64,000 nt of DNA from Rallus limicola (Eukaryota > Chordata > Aves > Gruiformes > Rallidae), in contig JAKCOZ010000011.1 in the NCBI GenBank assembly GCA_022605955.1, positions 1,670,537-1,734,536 on the forward strand, in the 5' to 3' direction. The notes beneath the pieces were generated by a model that was not told the DNA's origin, made no database searches, and worked only from the letters and a program-made list of their open reading frames with translations. Below are positions 45,960 to 55,705 of the stretch, one piece after another. Position 1 is the first letter of the stretch, and every line of letters starts with the position of its first letter. The translations under genes and the position numbers were made by a program.

Positions 45960-46054
45960 TCGGGCGCGAGGAGGCGCGGCCGTTGCCTCCGCCGCCGCTG
46001 CCACCGCCACCTGAGGGAAGGAGCGGGGCCGCAGCGGCGGGACCCTGCGCTGAG
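45960..46054 (+). other. FZD3: FZD3 non-coding exon 1 (start approximate)
   Basis: The donor CTGAG|GTAACG at 46055 lies just downstream of the GC boxes, in a GC-rich stretch containing repeated CCGCC units. No frame here joins to the coding exon. The 5' limit is a guess from the GC-box position. Further 5' UTR exons may lie in the following 6.4 kb but none could be recognised. Confidence 0.5.
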
Positions 46055-46089
46055 GTAACGGCGGGGACCTGGGCGCCGAAGGGGGGGGG

Positions 46090-47650
46090 CGGGACGTGGG
46101 GACGGGTCGGGGGTTTCCCTCAGGGGTGCCGTGTGTTCCCCCCCGCGGCGCCCGCCTCGCTCGCCAAGGGCACAGACACCCGCTCCCGGAGACGGCGCTG
46201 TGGGGGGCGGCCATGAAGCGTCCTTTGGGCGGAGCGGAGGGGCAAGTCCCCCCCCGCTCTGATGCGGCGGGCGGGCGGCCGAAGGGCAGGGGCTGCTAGT
46301 CCCGCTCTCTGCTGAGCGACGTGGAGGTGCTGGACCCAGCCCATCTCCTTCGGCAGTGCCTCGGGGCTGGGGGACGCTGGGGCCGTGCATCCCCGCTCCC
46401 CCTCTCTCGTCCCCACCGGCGCGCTGGGAGCCAGCAGAAGGGGATGCTCATCCCCTGGCTTTCCGTTAGGGACCCGAGGGGAGCGGGGTACGAGCCCCAG
46501 GGATGCTCCCCGCTTCACCTTGTAGTGCTGTGGGAGCTCGGGGCAGAGGGATGTTCGTCCCGTGTGCCGCCCGCCCTCCCCTCTTGCCCCCTCGCTGCAC
46601 GGGGATCCAAAAAGAGCGGGACGCGCTGCCCCCCTCTCCCCCAGCAGCGCACCAGGGGCCCGAGGAGGAAGGGAGGAAGGGGTGCCGTGTCCCCCCTCCG
46701 CATGCAGACACCCTCTCCTCTGCGATGCGCTGGGGAGCCGGGCGGTTGGGAGCCCCGTGCTTCCTTCCTTCCTTTCTCCTCGCAGTGCGGTTGCTGTGAC
46801 CCAGGAGGAGAGGATGCTAATCCCTTTGCCTTGTGCAGTGCGGCACGGACCCGGAGGGATGCTAGATGCACCCTCTCCTCTTCCTTTCACAGTGAATGCA
46901 GCACACAAACGCAGGGGTGTTAATATTCCGTGCTGATATCCATGCTTTCCCTTCGGGATCCAAGCAGGTGCCAGTCCCATGTGTGCACTTGTTCCTTTTG
47001 CCTTTAAAACAGAGCGAGGATTTAAAGGGAAAGGAGATGCTACTTCAGCCTGCACCCTGTCTCTGAGGGATGATAGTTAGCTCCCTCTCCAGTTCCTTTA
47101 GCTCGCTGTGCAGTATGGACTCCAGTGGAGAGAGGTGCTAGACCTGTTCCTCCATATACATGGAGAACCTAAGCAGAAAGAACTTCAGCCTCCCCATCCT
47201 CCCTGCAGGGAGTGGGACAGGGGCTGTTGTGGTGTCACTGTGCAGAGGGGAAGAGGAGATACTCAGCATCCTCCTTCCTTCTGCCCTGTAGTGCAGTGAG
47301 GAAGAGTGGGAGAGTGTAGCACGTGCCCTCCTTCCTCCATGGACTCCTGATTGAAATAGAAGATGTTGGGGATTATAGTGTGGTTCTTCCTTCATACCTC
47401 ATAGAAATGGAACGGTGGAGTGCAGCACTGGAGTTTCTTTCCCACTGACTAATTAATACGGAGTTGGGAGAATAATGTATTCTCCTTTTGTGCCTTCATG
47501 TGGGTGGGAATGGGCTGGGGAAACGCTGCCAGTGCTTGTAAGCAATGAATGGGTTCCTTTCCTTTCTCCGTGATCAGAATTGGGTGGGGAATGACTAAGA
47601 TGACATTCTCCTCTTGCCTCCTCACTCGTACAGGAGGAATCAAGTTGGTT
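46090..47650. repeat. Decayed tandem array, about 50-65 bp units, FZD3 intron 1
   Basis: Recurrent order of motifs: GGGATGCT or GGAATG, then a pyrimidine-rich CTCCTTTTGCCTT-like stretch, then CAGTGCGG-like, then GGACCCGGAG-like. Clear examples start near 46441, 46500, 46547, 46811, 46856, 46913, 47235, 47470 and 47585. Units are diverged and vary in length. Left units are very GC-rich and right units AT-richer. On the minus strand the frame at 46120-47055 stays open for 311 codons with K/R-G every 17-22 residues, mirroring the period. Confidence 0.6.
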
Positions 47651-48417
47651 GTTTTGTCACCTCATTTCTCTGGGACAGATAACTGTGAATTAATCCACCT
47701 ACATGGGTTTTTTTTTTTTCCTGAAGTCTCATGACTGTTTTCCTCATTCCTCCTCATTAGTAACTTGAAAATGATTTGATTTGGGGGGAAAAAAATAAAA
47801 AATCACTTGTGGGATTCAACACTTCAGTTTGGGGACTTTTCACTCTTTTTCATAGTTGTCTATGTATGTCTTAATTTATCCTTTGTGGCAGGAATTGGAC
47901 AGGTTTTTTATAATTATAAGTAATGTATAAATCCATAACCACACTAACAAACTAGCTGTTTCCTACCCCTTTTGCCCACAGTATTTTTTTTTTACAGTGC
48001 CTTGGGGTAGATGGGTAGCTATCCCCTCCTTCTCTTTTCTCCTGTGTCATCAAAAGTGTTTTGGTTTGCTTTCATATGCATATAAAAATAACCACAAGAT
48101 TTCATATGTAGAGGCTTCACAACGACTGTACAGAACAGGATGTGTGGTAAGAAGCTATCTCGAGACTAAAGATTGCTTATTACAGCATTCATCTGTCTAC
48201 ACCAATTAATAGGTCATCTATAGACTCGATTGCAAAACTTTCATCCCCTTTCACAATCATGGCTTTATCTTTTTCTTCATTTCACCCAGATGTATTTTTT
48301 TTTTCCTGTGAAAAGGCACTGCACAATGAGGCTATGTGTTGTGACAGTCTTATTTGGCTCTAGTAACTATATTCTTCATTACCTTTATGATACTTTATAG
48401 TAATAAATAATTGACAC

Positions 48418-48950
48418 TGTACTGGGTGTTGGTGAGGCTGCACCTTGAGTGCTGGGGCCAGTTCTGGGCTCCTCAGCATCACAAGGACATGGAGGTGCTG
48501 GAGTGAGTCCAGAGAAGGGCAACCAGGCTGGGGAAGGGGCTGGAGGGCAAATCCTCTGAGGAGCAGCTGAGGGAGCTGGGGGTGTTGAGGCTGGAGCAGA
48601 GGAGGCTGAGGGGAGCCCTTCTCCCCACCTGCCCTGCCCTGCCAGGAGGGTGCAGAGAGGTGGGCGCTGGTCTCTTCAGCCAGGGGCCAGGAGCTGGGAC
48701 AAGGGGCACTGGGCTCAAGCTGGGCCAGGGCAGGCTCAGCTCAGCTGGGAGGGCAAAATTCTTCCCTGGCAGAGCTGTGGGGCTGTGGCCCAGGCTGCCC
48801 AGGGAGGGGGCTGAGTCAGTATCTCTCAATGTGTTTAAAAAAAATGAGGGTAGATACTTAGGGATATGGTTTAGCATAAGACAGGAACAGTTGGACTGGA
48901 TGATTTTAAAGGTCTCTTCCAACCTCATGATTCTGTGATTCTGTAATAAG
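48418..48950 (+). mobile_element. Mosaic CR1: group A body with different 3' UTR
   Basis: Group A sequence to GCCCAGGGAGGGGG, then a switch to AATGTGTTTAAAAAAAATGAG and GATACTTAGGGATATGG, ending ATGATTCTGTGATTCTG. Confidence 0.9.
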
Positions 48951-50037
48951 ATCTCAAGCATAAAATAGAAGAGACCTGTAAAGAAATAATGATTAATTCC
49001 TTTTCCTGCTTTTTGCACAGTTAAAACTTGTAACAGTTTATTCAAGTTTGGGATTTTCCATGGGGTTTTTTTGCAGTTTGGGATTGTGAGGAAGCCAGAG
49101 GATGGGTGGATTTGTTTGGAGCTTCTACTTTGAAGGTGATTAATATGATGATTTGTGTGAAGTGTTCTTGGAGTTTTCCCCCCAAGACTTTAGATCCTGA
49201 TGTGGATTTGCTCAATGTTTGTGCTTCCAACTTTCACACAATACCTGGTGTGAATGCAGTTTATCTTAGGTTGCTTCTGAACCACACTTCTGAAGTGTTA
49301 TCTACTGCTCACTGCTGGAATGGCACTTGAATTACAGGGGGAACATGCCAAGAAGACAGTTGCTAATCCACATTAAGAGTTGGCCTCACTGAAGTTGTTG
49401 AATAAACTCTTTTTGAAGTTGGTGGCCAAAGTCTTTGGGGGGGGAAAAAAAGGGAAAAAGAAATAAATTACATGAAGCTGGTGTTTTGGAGGTGACAACG
49501 AACTGAAAGGGTTGTTTTTTTTTCCTGAGGTTGGGGAACTGTTGGTAAAATGTCAGAATCAAAAGGCTAGATTCAAAGAGGATTAAGGACATTGTAAAAA
49601 CACTAAGGGGAAATTGATTTTTGTCTGTGTAACTTTTAATCTTCTGGTCAGGATGTGAGAATATGGGGAAACCTCTAGGGTGAAGTGATGCTGGCCTGGA
49701 AGATGGGGTAGTTCAGGTCTTCGTTGGGATATTTTTAAAGAGGCAGCAAATTCTTGAAAAATAAATCTGAGAAATGGCTTCCTTAGAGGAGGAGACCATC
49801 ACTTTTCAGGGCCATATGAGAGTGAAATCAGGTGTGGTTAGATGTAGCATGTCTTAAATAGCGTGGCTAATTGTAGCTAATTTTGACCTTTAAAATTTGT
49901 TGTGTTCATGTCTCTTCACAGCAACATTTGCTTGATCTGAGCTGTGTTGGTTGGTTCAGCTTCCTAAATTAAGATGTGGATAATTCTCTCTTATGCTTTG
50001 GAGCAGTTTTGCTATTTGTTTTTTAATCTACTCTGCC

Positions 50038-50588
50038 CTCATGAAGCCCAGCTGGAGTCCTGTGTCCAGAGCTGGGGCCCAACACAAGGAAGATGTGGGG
50101 CTGTTGGAGAGGGGTCAGAGGAGCCCCGGAGATGCTGAGAGGGCTGGAGCAGCTCCCCTCTGGAGAGAGGCTGAGGGAGCTGGGCTGGCTCAGCCTGGAG
50201 AAGAGAAGGCTGCTTCTGGGGGGGACCTCATTGCAGCCTGCCCGTCCCTGAAGGGACCCGAGGAACAGGAGGGGAATGGGCTTGTTCCAAGGGCAGAGCC
50301 TGGCAGGACAAGGGGGCTGGAGTGAAGCTGGAGGAGGGAAGGGGCAGAGGAGAGATTGGGGGGAAGTTCTGTGCAGAGAGAGTGGGGAGGGGCTGGCAGG
50401 GGCTGCCCAGAGAGGGGGTGGGTGCCCCGTCCCTGGGGGTGTTGAAGGCCAGGTTGGCTGGGGCCCTGGGCAACCTTGTGTAGCTCCAGGCCTGGAGGTT
50501 GGTGGCCCTGCCTGTGGCAGGGGGTTGACACTGTCTGATCCTTGGGGTCCCTTCCAACCAAGCCCAGGCTGTGATTCTATGATTCAGT
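50038..50588 (+). mobile_element. CR1 LINE, group C
   Basis: TCATGAAGCCCAGCTGGAG to GTGATTCTATGATTCAG. Confidence 0.92.
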
Positions 50589-50769
50589 GCTGCTTCCAAT
50601 GTTGATTACCCATCCATAGCTGTGAGTAAGCAGTCTGTGAAAGCGAGTTAATGAACTTAATTCTATGTGGTTATGTTTAGCCTCTTGGTCTTTTTCCTAC
50701 TTGCATGTTTGTTTTTACCAGCCTGTCTCAAACAGCTACAGCCAAAAACATTGCTGCACATGATCTTAG

Positions 50770-50830
50770 AGAAGCAGGGAATTGTTTAGGTTGGAAGGAA
50801 CACCTCAAGATTATCTAGTCCAACCCACAA
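50770..50830 (-). mobile_element. CR1 3' tip
   Basis: AGGGAATTGTTTAGGTTGG with ATTATCTAGTCCAACCC; about 60 bp. Confidence 0.65.
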
Positions 50831-51180
50831 AGTATCTGAGGGTTTAAAGCAGTATATGGTATTTTATTTTTTTGACCATAAGATAGGCCTATGTAAACAA
50901 AGTGTGCATCTAGAACTTTATTTGATCAGCTGAAGTCTGGGAATTAACTCTTTCACTTCTCTTGCTAAGTTTGTTTTAGGGAGAAAAATAAAAAACAAAC
51001 CCTCTCTGAGGTAAAGGATTTATTTCTCTTTGTGAGTAACTAAGGTAAAACTTTCCTCTCTCAAGATTGGAAGTCAGCTTGAACTTGCCTACTCGTGGGG
51101 GTACTGAAGGAGTACTTGGGGTTTTCTGGTTCAAACAGGATTTCTACATTTCTATTACCTTTAAGTGCAAACCTTAATTT

Positions 51181-51500
51181 CACAGAATCACAGGATTGTG
51201 GGGGTTGGAAGAACTCATTGAGTCCAACCCCCTGCCAAAGCAGGGTCCCTAGGACAGGGGCTGGAATCTCTCCAGAGAAGGAGACTCCACACCCCCCTGG
51301 GCAGCCTGGCCCAGGGCTCCCTCACCCTCACTGGCAACAAGTTCTGCCCCACATTGGGGGGGAACTCCCTGGGCTCCAACTTGAGCCCAGCACCCCTTGT
51401 CCTGTCCCCACAGACCCTGAGCAGAGGCTGCCCATGGCCCCCTGGGTGCCACCCTTCAGCTCTTGATCCCCAGGGATCAGATCCCCTCTCAGCCTTGTTT
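51181..51500 (-). mobile_element. CR1 fragment, group B
   Basis: CACAGAATCACAGGATTGTG to ATCAGATCCCCTCTCAG, then a break into unrelated sequence. Confidence 0.9.
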
Positions 51501-52481
51501 TCTCAAGGCTATGTGGGAATCTTATTTATTTTAAAGCAGTTAGTTAGAGACTGAATTTTGCAAATTTAATGGCTATAAGACAAAATTGTTCTAAGAGCCT
51601 CTGTGTGAGGCTCTGTCAGCTTTTCCCCTGCTTTAGCCTCCAATTTTGGAGTTTGTTTCTCCAGTCGATGAGCACGAGATGCTGAGTCCCAGTTCTGCCA
51701 GTTCCACTCCAGCCCCTTAACGCTGAGAAAATGCAGCCCCAGCCCTGGGGAGTGATTGCTGTTTAAATTGGCTCTATAGGTAGAGTAGAACTGGCAGAGC
51801 AACCATAGGTGGCTACCTTTGTACTTTCCATCTTGTAAAGTGTGTAGAGAAAGGGACTCTCAAAAGAATGCTGTCCCTTGGCTTGTCCTGAGCTGTTACA
51901 GTGCCTTCTGGAGAGGAAGACATGAGATATGGGTGCAAGTAAAACATTAGAGGCAACAAAAAGGCTCTTTACAGCTGGACAAAAAAATTAATGCATTTGA
52001 ACTCTGGTAAGCCAAACCCTGACTGTAACTTGTTGGACAGAACACTCATCTTCACTACAGCAAGTTGGGACTTGTGTATTGGTGGTGGTGACTGTTTTGT
52101 TGTTGGTTTATAATTATTATTCAGCAGAAATTACAAGGCCATGCAACTAAAGAGATGCTATCGCTGCGAATGCACCAGTGGAGATGCTGAGTCACAACTA
52201 ACTTGGTTTCAGTGTGGTCAACAGTTGGAATGCTCATGTGGTTCAATGTCTAAATATATTTTCTTCATAGTAAATACCTTCCCCTTCTCACCATCCTGAG
52301 CTTTAAAGCATGCAGCCTTTTTACACCAGAAACAGGCTGAAACTGGGATTGAAGCTTGTCAAGGGACCCTGTAGTCTTGCACAGGAGAACTTAAAGCAGT
52401 TTGTCTGATGGGCCACTTATTGCTAAAATATTTTAATCCAGTACAAGGCTTTTTACTGTTTGGTTTTGGTTTTTATTCTAG
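51501..52481. other. FZD3 intron 1, 3' end
   Basis: No repeat recognised. The last 40 bases form the pyrimidine-rich acceptor tract before 52482. Confidence 0.6.
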
Positions 52482-52527
52482 GTTACTCAACAGAAGAAGA
52501 CTGTAACTCAGCTGCCTTTCTGTCACG

Positions 52528-52557
52528 ATGGGGTCAGTTGTGTGGGAATGTGGTTAA
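52528..52557 (+). other. Upstream ORF in FZD3 5' UTR, 9 codons
   Basis: ATG GGG to TAA encodes MGSVVWECG ahead of the main start at 52813. Its ATG is followed by G, a fair initiation context. It may damp FZD3 translation if the exon boundary at 52482 is right. Other upstream ATGs follow. Confidence 0.4.
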
Positions 52558-52812
52558 ATGTTTGAATTCCATAACCTGATGCATCCTATATAATACTGAG
52601 GAATCAAACCCAAGATTTCTCCTATGTCTGTCCTAAATACATCATCTTCTGGACTGAGCTAACAATGTTGTCTACAAAGAGTATTCCCCTTTTGAAGAAC
52701 CTTAAACAAAGACTGGAAATACCGCTGCTGAAGTGAAATCTGAGGGTACATGAGGAGTTGAAAGAGCTTTCTGCCTGGCCTCCATAACTGACCCTGTTCC
52801 CAGTGTGGAAGG

Positions 52813-53001
52813 ATGGCTATTAACTGGGTGTTCTGCTACCTTTGGCTTTTGGATGTTTTGGTGGGGCACACAAGAGGGCACAGTTTATTTTCCTGTGAGC
52901 CCATCATTTTGCGGATGTGCCAGGATCTGCCTTACAATACCACTTTTATGCCTAATCTTCTGAACCATTATGACCAGCAAACAGCAGCACTGGCAATGGA
53001 G
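52813..53001 (+). CDS. FZD3: FZD3 coding exon 1: signal peptide and start of cysteine-rich domain (63 aa, partial)
   Basis: The ATG at 52813 opens a hydrophobic leader (NWVFCYLWLLDVLV) typical of a signal peptide, with cleavage likely near residues 20-22. The mature part GHSLFSCEPIILRMCQDL is the start of the Frizzled cysteine-rich domain, which binds Wnt; Cys28 and Cys36 are its first two conserved cysteines. YNTTFMPNLLNHYDQQTAAL is the signature of the family and contains an N-glycosylation motif (NTT). The exon ends at AME in phase 0, exactly where human FZD3 continues into the next exon. Compared with the remembered human protein, only the leader and a residue or two differ. The frame stays open past the donor into a CR1 copy, but that part is intron. 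Confidence 0.96.
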
Positions 53002-53047
53002 GTAAGACTTCCTTTTTGGGTTTTTTTTACAGCAATATATTTGGTTT

Positions 53048-53570
53048 TGGCTGGGCACTGGGGAGGCTGCAGCTCCAGTGCTGGGGCCAGTTCTGGGCTC
53101 CTCAGCATCACAAGGACATGGAGGTGCTGGAGCGAGTGCAGAGAAGGGCAACCAGGCTGGGGAAGGGGCTGGAGGGCAAATCCTCTGAGGAGCAGCTGAG
53201 GGAGCTGGGGGTGTTGAGGCTGGAGCAGAGGAGGCTGAGGGGAGCCCTTCTCCCCCCCTGCCCTGCCCTGCCAGGAGGGTGCAGAGAGGTGGGCGCTGGT
53301 CTCTTCAGCCAGGGGCCAGGAGCTGGGACAAGGGGCACTGGGCTCAAGCTGGGCCAGGGCAGGCTCAGCTCAGCTGGGAGGGCAAAGTTCTTCCCTGGCA
53401 GAGCTGTGGGGCTGTGGCCCAGGCTGCCCAGGGAGGGGATTAACTCACCTTCCCTGGATGTGTTTAAAAAAAGGGTAGATGGGGTACTTAGGGAGATGGT
53501 TTAGCTTAGGATAGGATTGGTTGAACTTGATAATCTTCAAAGGTCTTTCCCAACCTTGTGATTCTGTGAA
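53048..53570 (+). mobile_element. Mosaic CR1, 46 bp after the FZD3 exon
   Basis: Group A body from CTGGGCACTGGGGAGG to CCCAGGGAGGGG, then GGATGTGTTTAAAAAAAGGG and a different 3' end to TTGTGATTCTGTGA. It begins 46 bp after the donor at 53002 and has the same switch point as the copy at 48418. Confidence 0.92.
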
Positions 53571-55027
53571 ATAAGTGCTAACAGAATCCAAGAAGATGTT
53601 TGTCTTAGAGATAAAAATGGAAAGATCAAGAGAATAATTGAAATATAAAAACAAAGTACCCCTTGTGTAAGATGTCTTGTAGTATGTACTAAAATATCCT
53701 ATGACTACAAAATTTGCCTAATTTAGTATAACTGAGTGTGAAACACTCTGGATGTGTTTGTGTGTTAGTCTGTTACTTTAAATACTTAGACATCTCAGGG
53801 ATGTGTGTTCTGAGTGGTCTGTCACTTAACTGAATGCTGGAAAAATACCAGACTGAACATTAAATAGAAGATTTTTTTACTTCTGAAGATGATGATCTTT
53901 GCTGGCTGTGTAATATTTGGCCTTTTCTTACTCACCTAAAGTTTGCAGTGGGGAAAAAAAAATGAGAATAACAAGGACATACCATGAAAATAATGGAAAA
54001 TGCTCACTGCTTAGTACCACTTTTCTCAGCTGCAAGAAAGTCTGTTGCCTTGCAGAATCTTTAGTTAACCTGTTTCTAGTCTACATCCAGGCAGACTTGC
54101 ACTATCTTTGTTACAATGGTACCTTATTACTGTTGTTCCTCAAAACCTTCTTTGCACTTAGATGTAATTTCTCCCTTAAAAAAACAACCCAACCAACCCA
54201 CAACATGTTTCCACTGCTACTTGTCTAACCTATCTTTGGATAATTCTAACCACACACTCAATCTCTTTTTATCTACAGGCTAATTTATTTAACACCTTTA
54301 AGTTCACTTCAGTCTATTCCCTGTTCTGCCACCCTACATAAGGAGTTTCCTTACTTGGAAATTCAGAATATTAGGCAAGTCTTGCTGTCAGCCTACTCAA
54401 ATTGTCATGAGAGATTTGTGCAGATGAGGTTTATTTGTATTTGGAAGTGCTTGGGAGCCCTTGTGGGTAGATATGCTGTGCTCTACACTGTGAACAGAAA
54501 GAATGATCATGTTTCATGCTCTTCCTGGCAATATAGAAACTTAATTGCTTTTGTTAAATAATGAGCCTTGGCTTTATATTGTCTTTCTGTGGAGGAGTTG
54601 TGGACCAGACTTGACAGGCATTTACTGTAAGAGATTCTTACCTTTAAATTTGCTTTGGTTGGAAGAACTATGGACTTCCATTTCACCAGCTCCTTTGGAT
54701 GTAGCCAGGGATTCCAGCTGCACTAACTGTATAGCAACAGGAATGAATTTTATTTTAGAACTGGCTCTGGTATGTTTTGAGCACCTTTGGAGATGTTCTG
54801 AACTGTAAGAAGGACAAATGAAGGCAAAGACAGTAAGCCAGTTGAACAGGATAAGTGTGAAGAGCTAGGTGTGTACAAAGACTTTATTCCATCTTTGACA
54901 GGTAGAATTTAGGATATTAAAGAAATCAATCTGGATTGAAGACTTCTGGGACTTGGCTTGCAGAGGTGTGGAGATAATGGGTTTTGTTGAGTGGTTGCAG
55001 TAGAAGATGAACCTGCTTGGTGATGAA
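53571..55027. other. FZD3 intron, nothing recognised
   Basis: AT-rich intron sequence without CR1 or conserved frames. Confidence 0.6.
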
Positions 55028-55098
55028 CTGGCAGGGGGATTGGACCCAATGATCTCTGGAGGCCCCTTCAAACCCCTGTGATTCTCTGATCCTGTGAC
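55028..55098 (+). mobile_element. CR1 3' tip, group B
   Basis: CTGGCAGGGGGATTGGACCC to GATTCTCTGATCCTGTGA. Confidence 0.8.
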
Positions 55099-55439
55099 CT
55101 CTTGAAGAGGCAGTAGATGATTAGTGGAAATCTGTTGGGATCTGTGCAGTTCCATGTTTTCTTAAGTGGTCTAGAAAAGACTAGTGGTAAGATGAGGAAG
55201 CCTGTTGATACTGTTGTAAGCAACTTAGAGCTAAGTTCAAGTCAGAAGGAAGAATTGTAAAGATCATGAGATGATGTGTTGAGATACGTATTTATTACTT
55301 GGAATTTCCTCAGCAACTTCATGGCTCAATGTATATATTGGGGGGATTAATAATCTTCACATCAGTGGTTGGTGGTCAGTTGATTTCATTTGATTTATGA
55401 TGGATTTTTTTTTTTCTATTCAAATTGAAAGCTTGAGCA

Positions 55440-55705
55440 CCTTCAGCTAGAGGACAGGAGATGGGACAGGGAAATGGGCTCAAGCTGGGCCAGGGCAGGC
55501 TCAGCTCAGCTGGGAGGGCAAAGTTCTTCCCTGGCAGAGCTGTGGGGCTGTGGCACAGGTTGCCCAGGGAGGGGACTGAGTCCCCAGCCCTGGGGGTGTT
55601 GAACAGAGGGGAGATGAGGTGCTGAGAGCTCTGGGGCAGCACAGGACAGGGATGGTTGGACTCAATGATCTCAAAGGGCTTTTCCAACTGTGTGATTCTG
55701 GGTGT
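55440..55705 (+). mobile_element. CR1 3' fragment, group A
   Basis: GGACAGGAGATGGGACAGGG to CAACTGTGTGATTCTGG. Confidence 0.88.

Larger units (their letters stand above)
45580..46760. promoter_or_regulatory. CpG island with bidirectional FBXO16/FZD3 promoter
   Basis: A dense run of CpG and GC boxes between two head-to-head genes. Visible motifs include an ETS-like CTTCCGG at 45727-45733, an RFX X-box-like GTCGCTATGGCAAC at 45733-45746, CCAAT at 45779-45783, a second X-box half AGCAAC at 45842-45847, an inverted CCAAT (ATTGG) at 45865-45869, GC boxes at 45891-45901 and 45931-45946, and a TGACGCG element at 45913-45919. There is no convincing TATA box. FBXO16 would start leftward and FZD3 rightward. 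The right half of the island overlaps the start of a decayed tandem array. Confidence 0.8.
52482..53001 (+). other. FZD3: FZD3 first coding exon with 5' UTR
   Basis: The left boundary is inferred from a pyrimidine-rich acceptor, TTTTTATTCTAG, ending at 52481; the right boundary is the donor GAG|GTAAGA after 53001. The first 331 nt would be 5' UTR and contain several upstream ATGs, including a complete short uORF. The coding part is listed separately. Confidence 0.7.

Noticed and set aside
46120..47055. 311-codon open frame on the minus strand
   Set aside because: GC-rich island plus periodic repeat explains the lack of stops; no known domain and no splice link to either gene.
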